NCBI RefSeq assembly: GCF_004217615.1 | Contig: NZ_SHLD01000001.1 | Span: 4,030,001 to 4,094,000, forward strand | Direction of reading: 5' to 3' | Source of the DNA: Micromonospora kangleipakensis | GTDB lineage: Bacteria; Actinomycetota; Actinomycetes; Mycobacteriales; Micromonosporaceae | DNA length: 64,000 nt | Part shown: positions 21,402-30,685 of the stretch, in pieces | Layout: each line of letters begins with the position of its first letter | Position numbering within the stretch: position 1 is the stretch's first letter | The notes under the pieces: generated by a model | Seen by the model: only the letters and a program-made list of their open reading frames with translations | What the model was told of the DNA's origin: nothing | The model's database searches: none | Program-made: the position numbers and the translations under genes

Positions 21402-21593
21402 TACTCCAGCGCGGGAGGGGGCAATCTCGCGAACGGTGTTTCCGGCGCCACGGCGCTTTGGATGAGCGGGAACGCTCAACCTGCCGTCGGCGGCTGCGGG
21501 CCGGTCGCCGACCGTCGGGCCGGGACCGCGAGTCCGGCCCGGGGCAGTGGCGGCGATGGTATGAAGTCGGGGGAGGCGCCGGGAGGAGCCGCG

Positions 21594-22772
21594 ATGGCGA
21601 GCACGCCAGCTGCGTTGCTGCGACGCCCCGGCGAGCCGTTGCGCGCGTCGTTCCTGGAACTCTTCTTCGACCTGGCGTTCGTCCTCGCGATTGGGCAGGT
21701 CTCCGAGGTCCTGCTGGCCGACCTGAGCGTCGCCGGGGCGGCCCGCGCCGCGCTGCTGCTGTTGCCGCTGTGGTGGGTCTGGGTGGTGACCGCCTGGTTC
21801 AGCGACTGGTTCGCCCGCGCCAGCGGGTGGGTGCAGGCCCTGCTGGTCGGCACGACGCTCGGGGTGGTCCTGATGAGCGTCGCCGTGCCGGAGGCGACCG
21901 GCGGTCGGGCCGTGCTCTTCGCCGGCGCGTACGTCGCGATCCAGGTGGGCCGCGGCGTCGTCACCGCGCTGGCGCTCCGGGGGCATCCGCTGCGCCGCCG
22001 TACCCTGAGGGTCCTGGTCTGGTTCGGTACGACGGGGATCCTGTGGTTGGTCGGGGCGGCCTGGCCGGCCGTCCGGGTGCCGGCCTGGCTGCTGGCCCTG
22101 GCGGTCGACTACGGCGGACCCCGGCTGGGCTGGCCGACCCCGGGGCTGGGCCGCGCCGCGCCTGGTGACATGCGGCTGCGGGGTGGGCACCTCATGGAGC
22201 GGTACCAGCAGATCGTCATCATCGCGCTCGGCGAGCTGTTGATCACCACGGGCCTGGTCTACTCGGACACCGACATGGCGGCGGCGCAGTCCGCGGCGTT
22301 CCTGCTCTTCTTCGCCGCCGCGGTGCTCATCGGCCTGCTGTACGTCACGCCGGCGGGCCGGTACCTGGGCGCCGCCCTCGACGAGCGGGACCCGTCGCGG
22401 TTCGGGGTGGCCGCCAACGACCTGCACCTGGTGATGATCGCGGGCGTCGTGGCCACGTCCGTGGCCGCGAACCTGGTGATCGAGCATCCGACCGACCGGG
22501 GCTCCGGCATGGCGGTCGCCCTCACCGTCGCCGGCCCCGCGCTCTTCCTCACCGGCCGGGTCGCGCTCTCCGCCGGCATCTACCGCCGGCTCTCCTGGCC
22601 CCGGCTGCTCGGCCTGCTCGGCATACTCGGCACCGCCGCCGGCGGGGGGTACGCGCTGCCGCTGCTCGGCGTCAGCGCGACGACGGTCGCGGTCCTCCTC
22701 GTCGTGGCGGTCCTGGAACGCAGGATCGCGCGCACCGAGTCGGTGCCGCCGACGACGCGGGCGGGGCGATGA
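21594..22772 (+). CDS. LtrA family membrane protein (copy 1)
   Basis: A 392-residue polytopic protein of the low temperature requirement A family: the N-terminal signature FLELFFDLAFVLAIGQVSEV, LPLWWVWVVTAWFSDW, and the central MERYQQIVIIALGELLITTG. Around ten hydrophobic segments are visible. ATG 21594 has GGGAGGAG eight bases away; an earlier in-frame ATG at 21561 is less well placed. LtrA was named from a Listeria cold-growth mutant; its biochemical role is unknown. It lies downstream of msrA on the same strand but 192 bp away. It is closest to copy 4 (32642) in the WWVWVVT and C-terminal regions. Confidence 0.9.
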   Translation: MASTPAALLRRPGEPLRASFLELFFDLAFVLAIGQVSEVLLADLSVAGAARAALLLLPLWWVWVVTAWFSDWFARASGWVQALLVGTTLGVVLMSVAVPEATGGRAVLFAGAYVAIQVGRGVVTALALRGHPLRRRTLRVLVWFGTTGILWLVGAAWPAVRVPAWLLALAVDYGGPRLGWPTPGLGRAAPGDMRLRGGHLMERYQQIVIIALGELLITTGLVYSDTDMAAAQSAAFLLFFAAAVLIGLLYVTPAGRYLGAALDERDPSRFGVAANDLHLVMIAGVVATSVAANLVIEHPTDRGSGMAVALTVAGPALFLTGRVALSAGIYRRLSWPRLLGLLGILGTAAGGGYALPLLGVSATTVAVLLVVAVLERRIARTESVPPTTRAGR

Positions 22773-22814
22773 GGCGCAATCCCGGCCCGCGGGCCACGCG
22801 AGGTCCCGACGCCG

Positions 22815-22949
22815 TCAGCGGGCTCGCGCGGCCGCGAGGGGTACGCCGCCCAGCTCGGCCTGTGCCACGAGCGCGTCGAGCGCCTCCGGGTCCCCGCCGC
22901 AAGCTGCGACGACCGTGCCCGGGTCCGGTCCTCGGCTTGTTCCCCGCAT
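22815..22949 (-). CDS. Possible small protein (44 residues)
   Basis: In the 327-bp gap after LtrA copy 1, a minus-strand frame from ATG 22949 reads a plausible small helical protein (DPEALDALVAQAELGGVPLA, ending AAARAR). The sequence is natural-looking but has no recognised family and no strong ribosome site. It may equally be the tail of a lost gene. The rest of the gap shows nothing. Confidence 0.3.
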   Translation of the reverse strand: MRGTSRGPDPGTVVAACGGDPEALDALVAQAELGGVPLAAARAR

Positions 22950-23099
22950 GTCACTCACCGTCGTGTCTCATCCCGGTGCGTCGCACCAGGCTCCGAGGAG
23001 GAGACCCGGGCGGCGGGCGGCAGATTACCGAAACTGCCGCCAACCGGGTCGCCCACGAGTCGTCGGCCGACCGACCGGGTCCGGGCGTAGGCTGCTCGG

Positions 23100-24176
23100 G
23101 TGGACCACGAAGATCGCATCGCGCTGTTCCTCGACTACGAGAACCTGGCGTTGGGGGTGCGCGACCATCGCGGCGGGATGGCCTTCGACTTCCGGCCGGT
23201 CGCCGACGCCCTGGCCGAGCGGGGCCGGGTGGTGGTGCGCCGGGCGTACGCCGACTGGTCGTACTTCGACGAGGACCGCCGGATGCTTACCCGGTCGCAC
23301 GTGGAACTGATCGAGATACCCCAGCGCATGGGCGCCTCACGGAAGAACGCCGCCGACATCAAGATGGCCGTGGACGCGGTGGAGCTGGCCTTCGAGCGCG
23401 AGTACATTTCGACGTTCGTGATCTGCACCGGCGACAGCGACTTCACCCCGCTGGTGCACAAGCTCCGCGAGCTCAACAAGCGGGTCATCGGCGTCGGCGT
23501 GGAGAAGTCCACCTCGGCGCTGCTCCCGCCGGCGTGCGACGAGTTCCTCTTCTACGACCGGCTCGAGGGCGTCGAGATCCCCGAGACCCGGGCTCGGCGC
23601 GGTCGTCCGGCCCGGCTGCCCAGCCCGGAGCCGCAGGCGGTGGAGCGGGAGCCCGAGCCGCAGGCGGTGGAGGAGGAGGCCCCGCGCGACGTCGACACGC
23701 TCGCGGTCCTCGTGGCCCAGACGGTGGCGGGTCTGCAGGCCAGCTCCAGCGGCGCGGTGACAGCCTCGACGTTGAAGCGCACCCTGCTGCGCAAGGATCC
23801 GACCTTCAGCGAGTCCGACTACGGGTTCCGCACCTTCGGTGAGCTGCTGCGGCACCTCGCCGGGCAGGACGTGGTCGAGTTGGCGGAGGGCCCGGCCAAG
23901 GGCGATCCGGAGGTGTCGCTGCCCGAACACGGTGACCGGGAGGTGGCGTTCGGGCTGCTGCGTACGGTGGTCCAGGAACTGGCCGGCAGCGATGGCACGG
24001 TGGCATTGTCCGGGCTGAAGAACCAGCTCCGCCGGGCACGACCCGACTTCAGCGAGAAGAAGCTCGGCTACCGCAGCTTCCTGCAGTTCTGCAAGGCCGC
24101 CGCCACGAGCGGCGTGGTCGACCTGCGGTGGAGCCCGGAGGCCGACGACTACCTGCTCACCGTGCCGGGGGCGTGA
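23100..24176 (+). CDS. NYN domain protein with two OST-HTH/LOTUS domains
   Basis: A 358-residue protein. The N-terminal NYN (PIN-like, LabA/limkain type) nuclease domain has the expected acidic residues in IALFLDYENLALG, KNAADIKMAVDA and ICTGDSDFTPLV. An acidic/Pro linker with PEPQAVE repeats (about 170-195) precedes two winged-helix OST-HTH (LOTUS) domains at about 200-265 (RTLLRKDPTFSESDYGFRTF) and 280-350 (RRARPDFSEKKLGYRSFLQF). LOTUS domains bind RNA, including G-rich RNA and RNA-DNA structures, so the protein is probably an RNA-processing or decay factor. GTG 23100 is the start. It stands alone between an LtrA and a YjbR gene. Confidence 0.9.
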   Translation: MDHEDRIALFLDYENLALGVRDHRGGMAFDFRPVADALAERGRVVVRRAYADWSYFDEDRRMLTRSHVELIEIPQRMGASRKNAADIKMAVDAVELAFEREYISTFVICTGDSDFTPLVHKLRELNKRVIGVGVEKSTSALLPPACDEFLFYDRLEGVEIPETRARRGRPARLPSPEPQAVEREPEPQAVEEEAPRDVDTLAVLVAQTVAGLQASSSGAVTASTLKRTLLRKDPTFSESDYGFRTFGELLRHLAGQDVVELAEGPAKGDPEVSLPEHGDREVAFGLLRTVVQELAGSDGTVALSGLKNQLRRARPDFSEKKLGYRSFLQFCKAAATSGVVDLRWSPEADDYLLTVPGA

Positions 24177-24310
24177 TCGCACCGCCCCGGCCCGAAACCG
24201 ACACGCCGAGACCCGGCGCGCCCCGGCGGTAGCCCCGTGGCTGACCGGTGGTCTCGACCGGGACGCCCGGCGGAGGCGCGGCCTGGCAGCGACCAGCAGT
24301 CTTCGAGAGC

Positions 24311-24652
24311 TCAGTCACCCAGCCGCTGCCGGGCGAGGAACTTCGGCACCACCATCCGCCACGCCTCCGTCACCAGCTCGGTCATCTGGGCGTGGTCGAG
24401 CCGGGCCAGGTGGCAGCACACCCAGTTGAACCGCAGGTCGGAGGCCCGGGGGAGGAAGAACAGGTCCGGCTCGGCGGCGACGAGGCCGTCCCGCTGCTCC
24501 TTCGGGTAGCCGAAACCCATCGTCTGCTCGTCCCGGGAGAACGCGACGTAGACGATGGAGCCGACGCGGAACTTCACCCGGTCGTGGATGAGGTGCTCGG
24601 TGGTGCGTGGCAACGTCCGGGCCAGCGCCCGGACATCGGCGACGGTTATCAC
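24311..24652 (-). CDS. MmcQ/YjbR family DNA-binding-like protein
   Basis: A 113-residue protein of the MmcQ/YjbR (CyaY-like fold) family: ADVRALARTLPRTTEHLIHD at the N-terminus, VKFRVGSIVYVAFSRDEQTMGFGYPKEQR, and LRFNWVCCHLARLDHAQMTELVTEAWRMVVPK at the end. The fold is associated with DNA binding but a defined role is not known. GTG 24652 is chosen at the start of homology; longer starts to 24826 add unrelated residues. It is convergent with the NYN-LOTUS gene. Confidence 0.85.
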   Translation of the reverse strand: MITVADVRALARTLPRTTEHLIHDRVKFRVGSIVYVAFSRDEQTMGFGYPKEQRDGLVAAEPDLFFLPRASDLRFNWVCCHLARLDHAQMTELVTEAWRMVVPKFLARQRLGD

Positions 24653-24954
24653 GCCAGGGACCGTACGGGTGCCCTCCGACAATCCGCGGCCCGAGCGCCC
24701 CTGCGCCCTCACACGCCCGGGAACCCGGTGCTCCTCATGGCAGTGCCCCGCCGGCCGCGGCGTGAACGCGCTGACCCCCACCCGACTCTCTCGGTCTTGC
24801 CCCGTGTGCGGCCCGGCATTCGCCAACCGGCGACGCGGCCTCGCGATTGAAAGGTCCCGCTACAGCGGGGTAGGAAGTGGATGTGCGGCTGGCGTCGTAC
24901 CGGTGCCCGTAGTGTCGTCTGGCGAGGCCGGTGCGGCGGTCCCGGAGGAGGTCG

Positions 24955-26142
24955 ATGGCAGCGGAAGGCGGCGCCGGTGCGGCGGCCCCGGCCCAGCGGG
25001 ATCCGGGGCGGCCGGCGTTCATGGAGCTCTTCTTCGACCTGGTCTACGTCTTTGCGCTGATCTCTCTGGCCAAGACGCTCGCCGCCGACCTGACCTGGAC
25101 CGGCGTCGGGGAGACGCTGGTCCTGCTGCTCGCGTTCACCCTCGTCTGGGCGCTGACCACGTGGGGCGCAGGCATCGTCGACCTGGCCCGGCCCGCGGTC
25201 CAGGTGCAGTTCATCGGGGTGGCGGCCGCCAGCCTGCTGCTGGCGGCGGCGGCGCCGGACGCGTACGGCGAGCGTGGCCTGCTCTTCGCGGTCACCTACC
25301 TGGCCATCCACCTCGGTTCGAGCTGCTACTACCTCCTGCTCCTGCCGGATGCGGTCGAGCGGCGCCGCAGCGGCCGGGTCCTGTTCTGGTACACCATCGC
25401 CGCGGTCGGCTGGATCGGCGGCGGGCTGGCCACCGGCCCGACCCGCCTGGTGCTCTGGGCGGCGGCTGTCGGCGTGGAGTACGTCGCCGCCTCGCTCGGC
25501 TGGCCGGTGCCGCGGCTGGGACGGTCCCAGCCGCAGGAGTGGCGGCTGGTCGGCGAGCGGGTGGCCGAGCGGTACCGGCAGTTCGTCATCGTCGCGCTCG
25601 GCGCGTCCATCTTCGTGACCGGGACGACCTTCAGCCTGAACGAATACACGATTCACCGGGCCTGGGCCCTGCTGGTGGTGTTCACGATCGTGGTGCTGAC
25701 CTGGCGGATCTACATCTACCGGGCCGGCGAGCTGCTGACCGATGCCATTGCGCGGTCGACGAACCCGTCGCTGCTCACCCAGTCCGCCGCGGTGACCCAC
25801 CTGATCATGGTGGCCGGCATTGGCGGCACGGCGGTCACCAGCCACCTCGTCGTGGGGCGTCCGTTCGGGGAGACGCCGCCCTCCTGGGCTGCGGTCATCC
25901 TCGGCGGACCGGCGTTGTTCCTGGTCGGCCGCGGCGTGCTCGACTACACGGTGTTCGGTCGGATCTCCCGGTCCCGGCTGGCCGGGCTGGTCCTGCTGGC
26001 CGGCGTGGCGCCGGCCTCGTCCCTGCTGCCGCCGGTGATGGTCGCGCTGCTCGCCATGGCCGTCCTGGCCCTGATCGCCGCGGCGAACCTGGTGAGCACC
26101 CGCTTGCACGCCCGCACGCCGATGCCGCCGGCGCTCGGGTGA
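24955..26142 (+). CDS. LtrA family membrane protein (copy 2)
   Basis: A 395-residue polytopic protein with FMELFFDLVYVFALISLAKT at the N-terminus and ERYRQFVIVALGASIFVTG in the centre. The acidic residue that ends the ALGE motif of the other three copies is replaced by Ala (ALGA). GGAGGAG lies five bases before ATG 24955. The C-terminal block PFGETPPSWAAVILGGPALF is shared with copy 3, with which it converges: the two stop codons are only 3 bp apart. Function unknown. Confidence 0.9.
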   Translation: MAAEGGAGAAAPAQRDPGRPAFMELFFDLVYVFALISLAKTLAADLTWTGVGETLVLLLAFTLVWALTTWGAGIVDLARPAVQVQFIGVAAASLLLAAAAPDAYGERGLLFAVTYLAIHLGSSCYYLLLLPDAVERRRSGRVLFWYTIAAVGWIGGGLATGPTRLVLWAAAVGVEYVAASLGWPVPRLGRSQPQEWRLVGERVAERYRQFVIVALGASIFVTGTTFSLNEYTIHRAWALLVVFTIVVLTWRIYIYRAGELLTDAIARSTNPSLLTQSAAVTHLIMVAGIGGTAVTSHLVVGRPFGETPPSWAAVILGGPALFLVGRGVLDYTVFGRISRSRLAGLVLLAGVAPASSLLPPVMVALLAMAVLALIAAANLVSTRLHARTPMPPALG

Positions 26143-26145
26143 CCC

Positions 26146-27330
26146 TCACCCGGTAGGCACGGTGACCCGGACCAGCCGCGAGCGAGCGGGCAGCGCCTCC
26201 CAGACCAGGGTGAGCAGCAGGACCAGATTCGCCGCGACCAGGATGGCCAGCGGTGGGAGCAGGGCCGTCGCGGGCGCGATGGCGGCCAGCAGCACCACCC
26301 CCAGCGCCCGGGACCAGAGGACCCGCCCGGTGAGCACGGCGTCGAACAGGCAACTCCCGAGCAGGAACAGGGCCGGCCCGCCGAGGATGACCGCAGCCCA
26401 GGAGGGCGGCGTCGCACCGAACGGCCGGTCGATGACCAGCGAGACGCTGGTCGAGACTACCAGCACCCCGGCCACCATCACCAGGTGGCTGTACGAGGTG
26501 GAGGTGCCGGGGCGAACCCGCTCCACCACCGTGGCGGCGGGCGGTGCCAGGAGCTGGCGTACCCGGTGGAAGTAGAGCTGGAAGAGCAGAACGGCGCTGG
26601 CGAACGCGACGGCGCTCGCGGCCACCCGGCCGGCCTGGAAGCCGCTGCCGGCCAGCCCCGTGCCGGCGCTCAGGACCAGCTCGCCCAACGCGATGATGAA
26701 GATCTCCCGGTGCCGCTCGGACAGGTGGGTGCCGGTGAAGATCTGACTGGCGAGTTCGGTGCGGCCGAGCTTCGGCGTGGGCCAGCCGATCCGGGCCGAT
26801 CCGAGGTCGACGGCCACCGCGACCGCCCAGAGCAGCAGCCGGGCCGTTCCGTGCACGAACACCCCGGCCACCCACGGCACGGCGGTGACGCCGAACCAGA
26901 AGAAGACCCGGATGCTCCTGGCCTGGATCGGGCGGTTCACCCGGGTACCGGGGATGAGGACGGCGTCCCGGACGAGGTGGATGCCGAAGTACGCCGCGAC
27001 GAGGAGCCATCCGTAGTCGGCGAACGCGTACGGCACCGCGATCGCCATCAGCAGGGTGCCGAACATGACCGCCAGAACGGTGGCCTGGATGATCGGCAGC
27101 CGCGGGTTGAACAGGTCGGTGAGCCACGCGGTCAGCACCCAGACCCACCAGGCGGCCAGCAGCAGGACGGCGGTCCGGGCGGCGCCCCGGACGGTGAGGT
27201 CCTCGGCCAGCCCCGCCGAGAGCCTGGAGAGCATGAAGATGTAGACCAGGTCGAAGAAGAGCTCCAGGAACGTCGGATAGTCGGGCTCGCCGCGCCGGCG
27301 AAGGATCCGGGGTAGCGGACTGGACGTCAC
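26146..27330 (-). CDS. LtrA family membrane protein (copy 3)
   Basis: A 394-residue polytopic protein with FLELFFDLVYIFMLSRLSAG, LLLAAWWVWVLTAWLTDLF and ERHREIFIIALGELVLSAG. GTG 27330 has GAGGAGG at seven bases and is preferred over GTG 27351, which overlaps that site. The PFGATPPSWAAVILGGPALF block links it to copy 2. On the minus strand it follows the NTF2-like/SDR/OYE/FMN reductase genes after 173 bp, so it may or may not belong to that transcription unit. Confidence 0.9.
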   Translation of the reverse strand: MTSSPLPRILRRRGEPDYPTFLELFFDLVYIFMLSRLSAGLAEDLTVRGAARTAVLLLAAWWVWVLTAWLTDLFNPRLPIIQATVLAVMFGTLLMAIAVPYAFADYGWLLVAAYFGIHLVRDAVLIPGTRVNRPIQARSIRVFFWFGVTAVPWVAGVFVHGTARLLLWAVAVAVDLGSARIGWPTPKLGRTELASQIFTGTHLSERHREIFIIALGELVLSAGTGLAGSGFQAGRVAASAVAFASAVLLFQLYFHRVRQLLAPPAATVVERVRPGTSTSYSHLVMVAGVLVVSTSVSLVIDRPFGATPPSWAAVILGGPALFLLGSCLFDAVLTGRVLWSRALGVVLLAAIAPATALLPPLAILVAANLVLLLTLVWEALPARSRLVRVTVPTG

Positions 27331-27503
27331 CGCGTCTGCCTCCTCTGGCACGCCGCACCGGGGAGCGGAGGCGCTGGCAACCTGGCGCTCCCCGCCAACC
27401 TACAAAAGCGGCGTCACCGGCGAGTCGAAACGACAGGAGCAGGGCGCGGGCCGGGCTCCGGGTCCGCCGTCGCCACCGGCCCCCGACCTGACGTCGCGGC
27501 TGG

Positions 27504-28004
27504 TCACCCGGGGGGGATCACGACCGGCATGTCGTTGTAGACCCGGTGTCGGGTGATTCTCCATCTCCCGTCGACGCGACGCAGGTCGGTCTCGTAGTAG
27601 CCACTCTCGATCGGGCGTACGGTGCCCTGGGTGCCGCTGGTTCCGGGCCGCCAGCCGTGCTCCGGTCGGCGGCCGGCGCGGGTCTCGTAGAGGACGAACT
27701 GTGCGCTGAGGTGGGCGGTGTCCACGTCGACCGTCACGGTGTGGTCGGCGGTGACGTGGTGGGTGAAGACGCCGGCAGGCATGGGCACGCCGGCTTGGCT
27801 CACCAGCGCCTCGATCGGCCCAGGGCCCTCGAGGGGCGGCAGGATCGGCTCGTACGTCTGCGGGCCGGTCCTGCTGTAGAGTTCGGTCACCGCGTCCTTG
27901 GTGTACAGCGCGGCGACCGCGTTGCCGTCGCGCCGGTCGCTGCCGCGAACGTAACGCGCCAGGACCTCGATCACCTGGCGCCCCTCTTCCGCTGTCACAT
28001 CCAC
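27504..28004 (-). CDS. NTF2-like (SnoaL/ketosteroid isomerase fold) protein
   Basis: A 166-residue cone-shaped NTF2-like protein: EVLARYVRGSDRRDGNAVAALYTKDAV at the N-terminus and ESGYYETDLRRVDGRWRITRHRVYND at the C-terminus. Family members isomerise, dehydrate or bind small ketones, or serve as subunits of dioxygenases. GTG 28004 is the start (GTG-GAT-GTG). It is the fourth gene in the FMN reductase, OYE, SDR order read on the minus strand, with 127 bp to the SDR. A role in the same pathway as those redox enzymes is inferred. Confidence 0.85.
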   Translation of the reverse strand: MDVTAEEGRQVIEVLARYVRGSDRRDGNAVAALYTKDAVTELYSRTGPQTYEPILPPLEGPGPIEALVSQAGVPMPAGVFTHHVTADHTVTVDVDTAHLSAQFVLYETRAGRRPEHGWRPGTSGTQGTVRPIESGYYETDLRRVDGRWRITRHRVYNDMPVVIPPG

Positions 28005-28131
28005 TTTTCGGTTCTCCAGATCTTCGCATTGCTTCGCGAACTCAAACTGCAGATGTGACTCCGGCAGGGTCCGGTGGCCGGCACAGGGACACCGGGGCGC
28101 GTGCCCGGAGGGAGCACGCGCCCGGTGGGGA

Positions 28132-28902
28132 TCAGGTGAAGTTGGCGCCGCCGTCGACGAGCAGCGACTGGCCGTTGATGTAGGCGCCGTCGTCGGAGAA
28201 GAGGAACGCCACCATCGCGGCGAGGTCCTCCGGCTTTCCCAGCCTGGGCGAACGTACCGTCGCGAGAATCTGCTCGCGGTACTCGGCGGTGGTGGCCTTT
28301 AGCGCGGCGCCGGTGACGATCACTCCCGGCGATACGAGGTTGGTACGAACGCCGTGCTTGCCCCCGAGGGTCGCGGTGTGCCGGGTGAGGCCGACCAGCC
28401 CGCTCTTGGCCGCCTGGTAGGCGACGCGCTCGGTCTCGCCCATCCATACCGCGCTCGACATGGTGTTGACGATCGAGCCACCGCCTTGCTCGATCATGAT
28501 CGGGAGGGCGTGCCGCATGCCGTACATGTAGCCGGTGAGGGTGACGTCGATGGTGTGCTGCCAGACGTCGACCGGCACCGAGGTGACGTCGGTGTCTCGT
28601 CCCAGGGTTCGTGGCGAGAGATCCGCGGCCACGTTGAACAGGCCGTGCAGGCCGCCGAACCGGTCGACGGTGAAGCTGATCAGGTCCCGGTAGGACTGCT
28701 CGTCGGTGATGTCGAAGCCTCGCGCCACGGCTGTTCCGCCGGCCGCGGTGATTCCGTCGACCACGGTCTGGGCGGCGGCCTCGTTCAGATCCGCCGCAAC
28801 GACCAGCATTCCTTCCTCGGCGAGGCGGATCGCCGTCGCGCCGCCGATGTTGCCCGGCGCCGCACCGGCGACGAGGGCAACCTTGTCCTTGATTCCACGC
28901 AT
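28132..28902 (-). CDS. SDR family oxidoreductase
   Basis: A 256-residue short-chain dehydrogenase. The cofactor loop reads VAGAAPGNIGGATA (a GxxxxGxG variant), VVAADLNE after strand 2 favours NAD, the catalytic region is TMSSAVWMGETERVAYQAAK, and the end is LLVDGGANFT. An ATG at 28902 begins it. It lies 26 bp downstream of the Old Yellow Enzyme gene, so the two share a transcript. With the ene-reductase and the NTF2-like protein it suggests stepwise conversion of an unsaturated ketone or alcohol. Confidence 0.9.
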   Translation of the reverse strand: MRGIKDKVALVAGAAPGNIGGATAIRLAEEGMLVVAADLNEAAAQTVVDGITAAGGTAVARGFDITDEQSYRDLISFTVDRFGGLHGLFNVAADLSPRTLGRDTDVTSVPVDVWQHTIDVTLTGYMYGMRHALPIMIEQGGGSIVNTMSSAVWMGETERVAYQAAKSGLVGLTRHTATLGGKHGVRTNLVSPGVIVTGAALKATTAEYREQILATVRSPRLGKPEDLAAMVAFLFSDDGAYINGQSLLVDGGANFT

Positions 28903-28928
28903 TGTCCTATCCCTTTACTTGTCGAGGT

Positions 28929-29985
28929 TCAGTTCTCTACGAACGGGTAGTCGGTGTAGCCCGCGTCGCCGCCGTAGAACGTGGTCGGGTCCGGCTGGTT
29001 GTAGGGGCCCGTGCGGGCGATCCGGCTGGGCAGGTCGGGGTTGGCGAGAAACGCCTCGCCGAATGCGACGACGTCGGCCACGCCGTCGTCCAGCGCGTCG
29101 CGGGTCTCCTCGTGCGGCGGGCGTCGCGTGTCGTACCGGTGCGGGTTGAGCACCAGTTGGCCCGGCCAGAGCTGGCGGAGTTTCTGGGTCAGCGGACGGT
29201 GGCCGGGCCACTCCGGATGTCGAGGAAGGTCAGGCCGAGCGGCGCCAGGGCGTCGAAGAGCGCGGGGTAGAGCTCCTCGGGGTTGACCTCCTCGATCCCC
29301 AACAGTGGCGAGGCCGGGGAGATGCGCATGGCGGTGCGGTCCGGCCCGATCGCGGCGGCGACCGCCGTGACCAGGGTGACCGCGAACCGGATTCGGTTCT
29401 CGATCGAGCCGCCCCAACGGTCGGTACGGAGGTTCGCCTTGGCGCAGAAGAACTGCTGGACGAGGAAGTCGTTCGCACCGTGGATCTCGACGCCGTCAAA
29501 GCCGGCCTCGATCGCCTTCCACGCGGAGTGCACGAAGTCTGCAACCGTCTGCTCAATGTCGGCTTCGGTCATGGCCTCGGGGACGGGCATGTCCTTCATC
29601 CCCTGCGGCGTGTAGATCTGCTCCGGGGCGGCGACCGCGGATGGCGCCTTCGGGGTGAGGTCGCTGTCCGGGCTGTGCACCCGGCCGCCGTGCAGCAGCT
29701 GGGCGAAGATCTTCGAGCCGCCCGCGTGCACCGCCTCGGTGACCTGCTTCCAGGAATCCGTCTGCTCGTCGGTGACGAGCATGGGGGTGAACGGGAACGA
29801 CTGCGCCACCCGGCTGGGGTAGATCGCCTCCGAGACGATCAGTCCGGCCGAGGACCGTTGCCGGTAGTACTCTGCGGGCTGGCGGTGTCGTTGGCCCCGA
29901 CCCGGTTTCGGGTCATCGGAGCCATCGCGAACCGGTTCGCGATCTTCGTCGCGGCGAGAACGATCGGCTCGAATGCGTCAGGCAC
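28929..29985 (-). pseudogene. Old Yellow Enzyme-type alkene reductase, two frameshifts
   Basis: Homology to NADH:flavin oxidoreductase/Old Yellow Enzyme runs over the full length (about 350 residues) but in three pieces. N-terminus from GTG 29985 (PDAFEPIVLAATKIANRFAM, MAPMTRNRVGAND) ends at about 29870. The middle continues as YYRQRSSAGLIVSEAIYPSR to GVEIHGANDFLVQQFF and RTDRWGGSIENRIRF. After about 29205 the C-terminus is read in another frame (LRQLWPGQLVLNPHRYDTRR, AFGEAFLANPDLPSRI, FYGGDAGYTDYP). The FMN and substrate residues (HGAN) are present. GGAGAG precedes the start. It lies between the FMN reductase and SDR genes. Either the gene is dead or the sequence has two errors. Confidence 0.85.
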
Positions 29986-30026
29986 GGCGTTGTCTCTCCG
30001 CGGTGTTGAACGGTCCGGTCGACTGA

Positions 30027-30587
30027 TCACTTGGTACGCAGCGGCGCGAGGGCCTGGCTCCAGGCCACGACCTGGTCGAGGGTGGCGTTCAGCGCGTCAC
30101 GCTGGAAGTCGTTGGGCTTGAAGACGCTGAAGTTCTCGAAATCGGTGAAGAGAGAGAGCGCCACCTGCGACCGCACGTCCGCCATCTGCAGTTCACCAGC
30201 GATCAGCCGCAGGTGCTCGACCGCCCGGGTGCCGCCCACCGAGCCGTAGCTGACGAAACCGACGGCCTTGTTGTTCCATTCGCTGTAAAGGAAGTCGATC
30301 GCGTTCTTCAGGGCGCCGGAGGTCGAGTGGTTGTACTCCGGCGTCACCATCACGAAGCCGTCGAACGAGGCGATCTTGTTGGCCCACTCCAGCGTGTGCG
30401 GCTGCTGGTACTGGCCCATCGACGGCGGGTACACCTCGTCCAGGTGCGGCAGCTTGTAGTCCAGCAGGTCGACGAGCTCGAACTGGGCGTCGGTGCGCTG
30501 CCGGGCGACGTCGTACACCCACTGACCCACGGCCGCGCCGTTGCGTCCCGGCCGGGTGCTGCCGATGATGATTCCGATCCTGGCCAT
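30027..30587 (-). CDS. NADPH-dependent FMN reductase (copy 1)
   Basis: A 186-residue flavodoxin-like reductase: IGIIIGSTRPGRNGAAVGQW forms the phosphate-binding loop, followed by TPEYNHSTSGALKNAIDFLY and the YGSVGGTRAVEHLR segment. It supplies reduced FMN or reduces quinones with NADPH. GAGGAGG precedes ATG 30587. It is the first gene of the minus-strand redox operon and diverges from the MarR gene at 30686, with a strong inverted repeat between. A close paralogue is at 40643. Confidence 0.92.
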   Translation of the reverse strand: MARIGIIIGSTRPGRNGAAVGQWVYDVARQRTDAQFELVDLLDYKLPHLDEVYPPSMGQYQQPHTLEWANKIASFDGFVMVTPEYNHSTSGALKNAIDFLYSEWNNKAVGFVSYGSVGGTRAVEHLRLIAGELQMADVRSQVALSLFTDFENFSVFKPNDFQRDALNATLDQVVAWSQALAPLRTK

Positions 30588-30634
30588 CTGCGTTCCTCCT
30601 CGTGTGGGGTACCGGAGGCGGCACCCTTGCCTGA

Positions 30635-30664
30635 CGAAGCAACTATACGCTGTTGGTTGCTTCG
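30635..30664. promoter_or_regulatory. Inverted-repeat operator between FMN reductase and marR
   Basis: CGAAGCAAC and GTTGCTTCG form perfect 9-bp arms separated by 12 bp, located 48 bp before the FMN reductase start and 21 bp before the marR start. The AT-rich centre (TATACGC) suggests overlap with a -10 region. It is the probable binding site of the MarR protein encoded at 30686. Confidence 0.75.
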
Positions 30665-30685
30665 CCAAGCAAGTACACTGGGATC

